From contig JASFPP010000178.1 of the NCBI GenBank assembly GCA_050115915.1, positions 1-8,397 on the forward strand: 8,397 bases of DNA. Direction: 5' to 3'. Of the stretch, positions 6,078-8,397 are shown piece by piece. The position numbers and the translations under genes were made by a program. Under the pieces are notes generated by a model that did not search any database, had not been told where the DNA came from, and saw nothing but the letters and a program-made list of their open reading frames with translations. This DNA comes from WTAW01 sp050115915 (GTDB taxonomy: Bacteria > Acidobacteriota > Aminicenantia > Aminicenantales > Aminicenantaceae). The first letter of the stretch is position 1, and every line of letters begins with the position of its first letter.

Positions 6078-6842
6078 ATGCCAAAATTTACAGCAAGCGA
6101 AATCATGGTTACAAGAGCTGCTAAAGAGCTTAAAAATAAAGAGGTGGTGTTTGTAGGCATAGGTCTACCTAACCTCGCTTGCAATCTTGCTCGAAAGCTA
6201 CAAGCACCGGAATTGATATTGATTTATGAATCGGGAGCAGTTGGTGCAGTTCCTTCCAGATTACCTATCTCTATAGGAGATCCCTGTTTAGTTACTGATT
6301 CCATTTCTGTATGCTCCATGGTAGAAGTTTTCTATTACTATCTCCAAGGGGGACTGATAGATGTTGGTTTTCTTGGCGGTGCGCAAGTGGACAGATTTGG
6401 AAATGTCAACTCAACAGTGATTGGTGACTATAAACATCCTAAGGTAAGATTACCTGGAAGCGGTGGTGCTTGTGAGATTTCGATACACGCAAAAAAAATC
6501 ATTCTTATTCTTAAACAAAATAAAAAGACATTTCCGGAGAAGATAGATTTTATCACCAGTCCGGGCTTTATAAATTCAGAGAATCCACGCAAAAAACATG
6601 GTATCCCTGGTTATGGTCCTGTCCTTGTGATCACAGATTTTGGTGTCTATACATTTACTAGTGATGCACATGAAATGGTTCTAACCGAAATACATCCAGG
6701 AGTTTCAATGGCAAAAATTAGTGAAAACCTTTCTTGGGACGTAAAAGTAAGTGATTCAATCAAGACAACCGACTCTCCGACACCAGCAGAGCTCAAGATT
6801 ATCCGAAATGACCTTGATCCAGATAATATTTATCTTCGCTGA
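6078..6842 (+). CDS. Family I CoA-transferase, subunit B (GctB/CatJ-like)
   Basis: This 254-residue protein is the beta, catalytic subunit paired with the gene just upstream. VFVGIGLPNLACNLA (24-38) leads to IYESGAVGA (49-57). E51 there is the expected nucleophile that forms the glutamyl-CoA thioester (Glu54 in Acidaminococcus GctB). DVGFLGGAQVDRFGNVN (95-111), TVIGDYKHPKVRLPGSGGA and FITSPGF follow, all typical of the GctB/CatJ group. An excellent ribosome binding site, GGAGGG (6067-6072), lies 5 bases before the ATG. It is the last gene of the operon; a terminator follows about 65 bases after the stop. The gene is visibly AT-richer than subunit A (16 of 60 bases are G/C at 6481-6540 against 31 of 60 at 5281-5340), which suggests a different mutation history or origin, although the partners should form one enzyme. 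Confidence 0.92.
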   Translation: MPKFTASEIMVTRAAKELKNKEVVFVGIGLPNLACNLARKLQAPELILIYESGAVGAVPSRLPISIGDPCLVTDSISVCSMVEVFYYYLQGGLIDVGFLGGAQVDRFGNVNSTVIGDYKHPKVRLPGSGGACEISIHAKKIILILKQNKKTFPEKIDFITSPGFINSENPRKKHGIPGYGPVLVITDFGVYTFTSDAHEMVLTEIHPGVSMAKISENLSWDVKVSDSIKTTDSPTPAELKIIRNDLDPDNIYLR

Positions 6843-6906
6843 TATATCTATATTTTCTTCTTTTAATTACTCCCTAATTTATTTAAAATCAATACTTTAT
6901 TTGCAT

Positions 6907-6931
6907 TGTCGGCATGCCGACATCTTTTTTT
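6907..6931 (+). terminator. Intrinsic terminator of the catabolic operon
   Basis: TGTCGGCATGCCGACA (6907-6922) is a perfect 16-base palindrome that folds into a 6-bp GC-rich stem with a CATG loop. It is followed by TC and seven T residues (6925-6931). It lies 64 bases after the CoA-transferase B stop and separates that operon from parAB. The perfect symmetry also allows a protein-binding role, but the T-run favours termination. Confidence 0.82.
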
Positions 6932-6940
6932 AAATACTTC

Positions 6941-6967
6941 TTGCTATTTTTATTTATTTCCTATAAT
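6941..6967 (+). promoter_or_regulatory. Putative parAB promoter
   Basis: A perfect TATAAT (6962-6967) stands 32 bases before the parA start, just after the terminator. The best -35 match is TTGCTA (6941-6946) with a short 15-base spacer, so the upstream element is weak. The leader would contain only the ribosome binding site. Confidence 0.5.
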
Positions 6968-6999
6968 GTACAAATCTGCGCTGACCTTGGAGGCCACGT

Positions 7000-7764
7000 T
7001 TGATCATTGCTGTTACAAATCAAAAAGGCGGAGTAGGGAAGACAACTACCGCCGTCAACCTATCTGCAGCCCTTGCCTTTATGGGGATAAGTACTCTATT
7101 GGTGGATACCGATCCACAGGCAAATAGCACGATATCTTCTGTGAATGACCCTGCACAGTATGAGAAATCTCTTTATGATGTTATGGTGGAAGGGAGAGGC
7201 AATATCGAAGAAATTATTGCCAAGTCAACGATTCCAGGGATGGATGTGGCGATTTCTAAAATTTCTATGGCTAAACTGGAGCCTGCATTATTGGGAGCAA
7301 TCGATAGTCATTACAGGCTTAAGGATGTATTGAGTCATGTAAAGAAGAAATATGAGTGGATCGTTATTGATACACCTCCAACTCTAGGGATGATCACTTT
7401 GAATGCACTTGTGGCGTCGGATTTTATATTGATTCCGATTCAATCGTCTTATCTCTGTCTTGAAGGAACGGATGATCTTCTAGAGACCGTAGAAAAAGTA
7501 CAAAAAGTAGCGAATCCGAACCTTAAAATAATTGGAGTTCTCGTCACTCTGCATGATAAACGAACCAACATTGCTAAAGATGTTCTTGCTCGTATAAAAA
7601 AAGTTTTTGGACGGCAAGTTTTTCGTGAGGTGATATCTAAAAGCGTTAAACTCGAAGAGAGTCCTGCCTATAAAGAATCGATTTTTACATTTGCACCGAA
7701 TTCTGTAGGTGCAGCTCAGTACAAAAGTGTCGTAAAGGAGTTGTTAAGGCGTGCAAAAAAGTAA
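7000..7764 (+). CDS. parA: ParA/Soj-family chromosome partition ATPase
   Basis: This 254-residue ParA/Soj-type ATPase has no N-terminal DNA-binding extension, as in chromosomal partition systems. The deviant Walker A motif KGGVGKTT (9-16) has the signature lysine K9 and the P-loop K14. LLVDTDPQAN (32-41) is the A' motif, and WIVIDTPPTLG contains the Walker B aspartate D124. IPIQSSYLCLEGTDDLLETV and the C-terminal FAPNSVGA block are typical of the family. ATP-bound dimers coat the nucleoid; ParB stimulates hydrolysis, moving the origin region. The start is a TTG at 7000, supported by GGAGG (6989-6993) six bases upstream and by the immediate IIAVTNQKGG sequence. The stop overlaps the parB start by 14 bases, so the two are translated together. 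The gene has its own TATAAT box behind a terminator and is independent of the catabolic operon. Confidence 0.95.
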   Translation: MIIAVTNQKGGVGKTTTAVNLSAALAFMGISTLLVDTDPQANSTISSVNDPAQYEKSLYDVMVEGRGNIEEIIAKSTIPGMDVAISKISMAKLEPALLGAIDSHYRLKDVLSHVKKKYEWIVIDTPPTLGMITLNALVASDFILIPIQSSYLCLEGTDDLLETVEKVQKVANPNLKIIGVLVTLHDKRTNIAKDVLARIKKVFGRQVFREVISKSVKLEESPAYKESIFTFAPNSVGAAQYKSVVKELLRRAKK

Positions 7765-8397
7765 AAAAACAGGTTTGCCGGGTAGCGTTAAAATGCGTCA
7801 TGATGGCCATTTTGTAGATCTTATTACTGAGCGTATTGAAGGTCCGCGCATTCGTATGGTTCCCATCGATAAAATAGATCCTAACCCTCAACAAGCACGA
7901 AGTGAGCTTGGGGATATCAAAGAGCTTATGGCATCGATAAAACAAAAAGGTATTTTAGAGCCCATAATTGTACGACCGAGACATGGAAGATATGAGATTA
8001 TTGCTGGTGAGCGAAGATATATCGCTTCAAAGAAGCTTGGTATGAAAGAAATGCCGTGTATTGAAAAACATGTGGAAGATAACGAAGCTATGGAGATCGC
8101 TCTTATAGAAAATTTGCAAAGAAAAGATTTGGACCCGTTTGAAGAAGCAGATGGATTACACGCGCTTGCAGAGCTCTACGGATATAGTCATCAAGAAATA
8201 TCGAGGAAAATAGGTAAAGCACGGTCTACCATTACAGAGATTATCAATCTGAGTAAAATTCCGAAGGATATACGGAAGTTATGCCATAAAAATAACATTT
8301 TAAGCCGTACGACGCTGATAGAGATAGCGAAAGTTAAAGATAAAGAACACATGGAAGAATTAATTCGCGTTATTCAAGAGAGAGATTTAAAAAGAGA
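7751..8397 (+). CDS. parB: ParB/Spo0J-family partition protein, 3' end cut off
   Basis: The frame opens with GTG at 7751, inside the end of parA, and is still open at the window edge after 215 codons; full ParBs run to roughly 280-310. AAGGAG (7735-7740) lies 10 bases upstream, and an in-frame TAA at 7745-7747 excludes any earlier start. After a ~35-residue N-terminal tail comes the CTP-binding ParB domain: MVPIDKIDPNP (36-46), SIKQKGILEPIIVR (62-75), GERRYIA (86-92) and ENLQRKDLDPFEEA (120-133). A helix-turn-helix follows (about 146-167, with IGKARSTITEI), which should bind parS. The C-terminal dimerisation domain lies outside the window. CTP-loaded ParB clamps slide from parS and activate ParA. 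The tail contains MRHDGHFV, which I recall from related ParBs but cannot verify. Confidence 0.93.
   Translation, partial: MQKSKKTGLPGSVKMRHDGHFVDLITERIEGPRIRMVPIDKIDPNPQQARSELGDIKELMASIKQKGILEPIIVRPRHGRYEIIAGERRYIASKKLGMKEMPCIEKHVEDNEAMEIALIENLQRKDLDPFEEADGLHALAELYGYSHQEISRKIGKARSTITEIINLSKIPKDIRKLCHKNNILSRTTLIEIAKVKDKEHMEELIRVIQERDLKR

Noticed and set aside
6906..7127. 73-codon plus-strand frame over the terminator and the parA start
   Set aside because: It begins inside the terminator hairpin and reads parA in the wrong frame; the ParA motifs are in the TTG 7000 frame.
7685..7945. 86-codon minus-strand frame opposite the parA/parB junction
   Set aside because: It lies wholly opposite two well-conserved coding frames and has no recognisable sequence.
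1..8397. CRISPR arrays, tRNA or rRNA genes, transposases, attachment sites and canonical parS
   Set aside because: No regularly spaced repeats, cloverleaf-like segments, transposase motifs or TGTTTCACGTGAAACA-like sites were seen by eye on either strand.

Overview
The window reads as ordinary bacterial chromosome. Genes are closely packed in short operons, ribosome binding sites are of the AGGAGG type, ATG, GTG and TTG starts are all used, and the right end carries a chromosome-type parA-parB pair. The ParA and ParB sequences resemble what I remember from Acidobacteriota/Aminicenantes-like anaerobes, but this is recollection and I cannot fix the taxon. Base composition changes along the window: the leftmost genes and the CoA-transferase B gene look clearly AT-richer than the aminotransferase, thiolase and CoA-transferase A genes.

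Left, minus strand (1-1048): a PhzF-family isomerase/epimerase gene, followed 68 bases downstream by the first ~37 codons of a membrane protein that runs off the window. A 250-base divergent spacer (1049-1298) holds a good sigma70-type promoter for the rightward operon, small palindromes over its start region, and interleaved inverted repeats in the leader of the phzF-like gene.

Centre, plus strand (1299-6842): an apparent catabolic operon. The order is an IclR-family regulator of PcaR/PcaU flavour, a class III PLP aminotransferase, an acetyl-CoA acetyltransferase-type thiolase, a decayed second class III aminotransferase, and the two subunits of a family I CoA-transferase of the GctAB/CatIJ type. 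A simple reading is: the aminotransferase turns an amino acid into an oxo-acid, the CoA-transferase activates a 3-oxo-acid to its CoA thioester, and the thiolase splits it to acetyl-CoA plus a shorter acyl-CoA. If the substrate is a beta-amino acid, these three enzymes alone would form a complete route. The substrate cannot be read from the sequence. The most notable item is the pseudogene at 4744-5135. A one-base homopolymer deletion, a stop in place of a conserved Tyr codon and a ~300-residue internal deletion can all be seen. Its 3' reading frame is still open and overlaps the start of CoA-transferase A.

Right (6843-8397): a strong intrinsic terminator closes the operon, a TATAAT box follows, and then parA (TTG start) and parB (GTG start, overlapping parA, cut by the window edge). 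No CRISPR, tRNA, rRNA, insertion sequence or canonical parS site was seen. I found no clearly new multi-gene system; the findings are local oddities and one pathway hypothesis.
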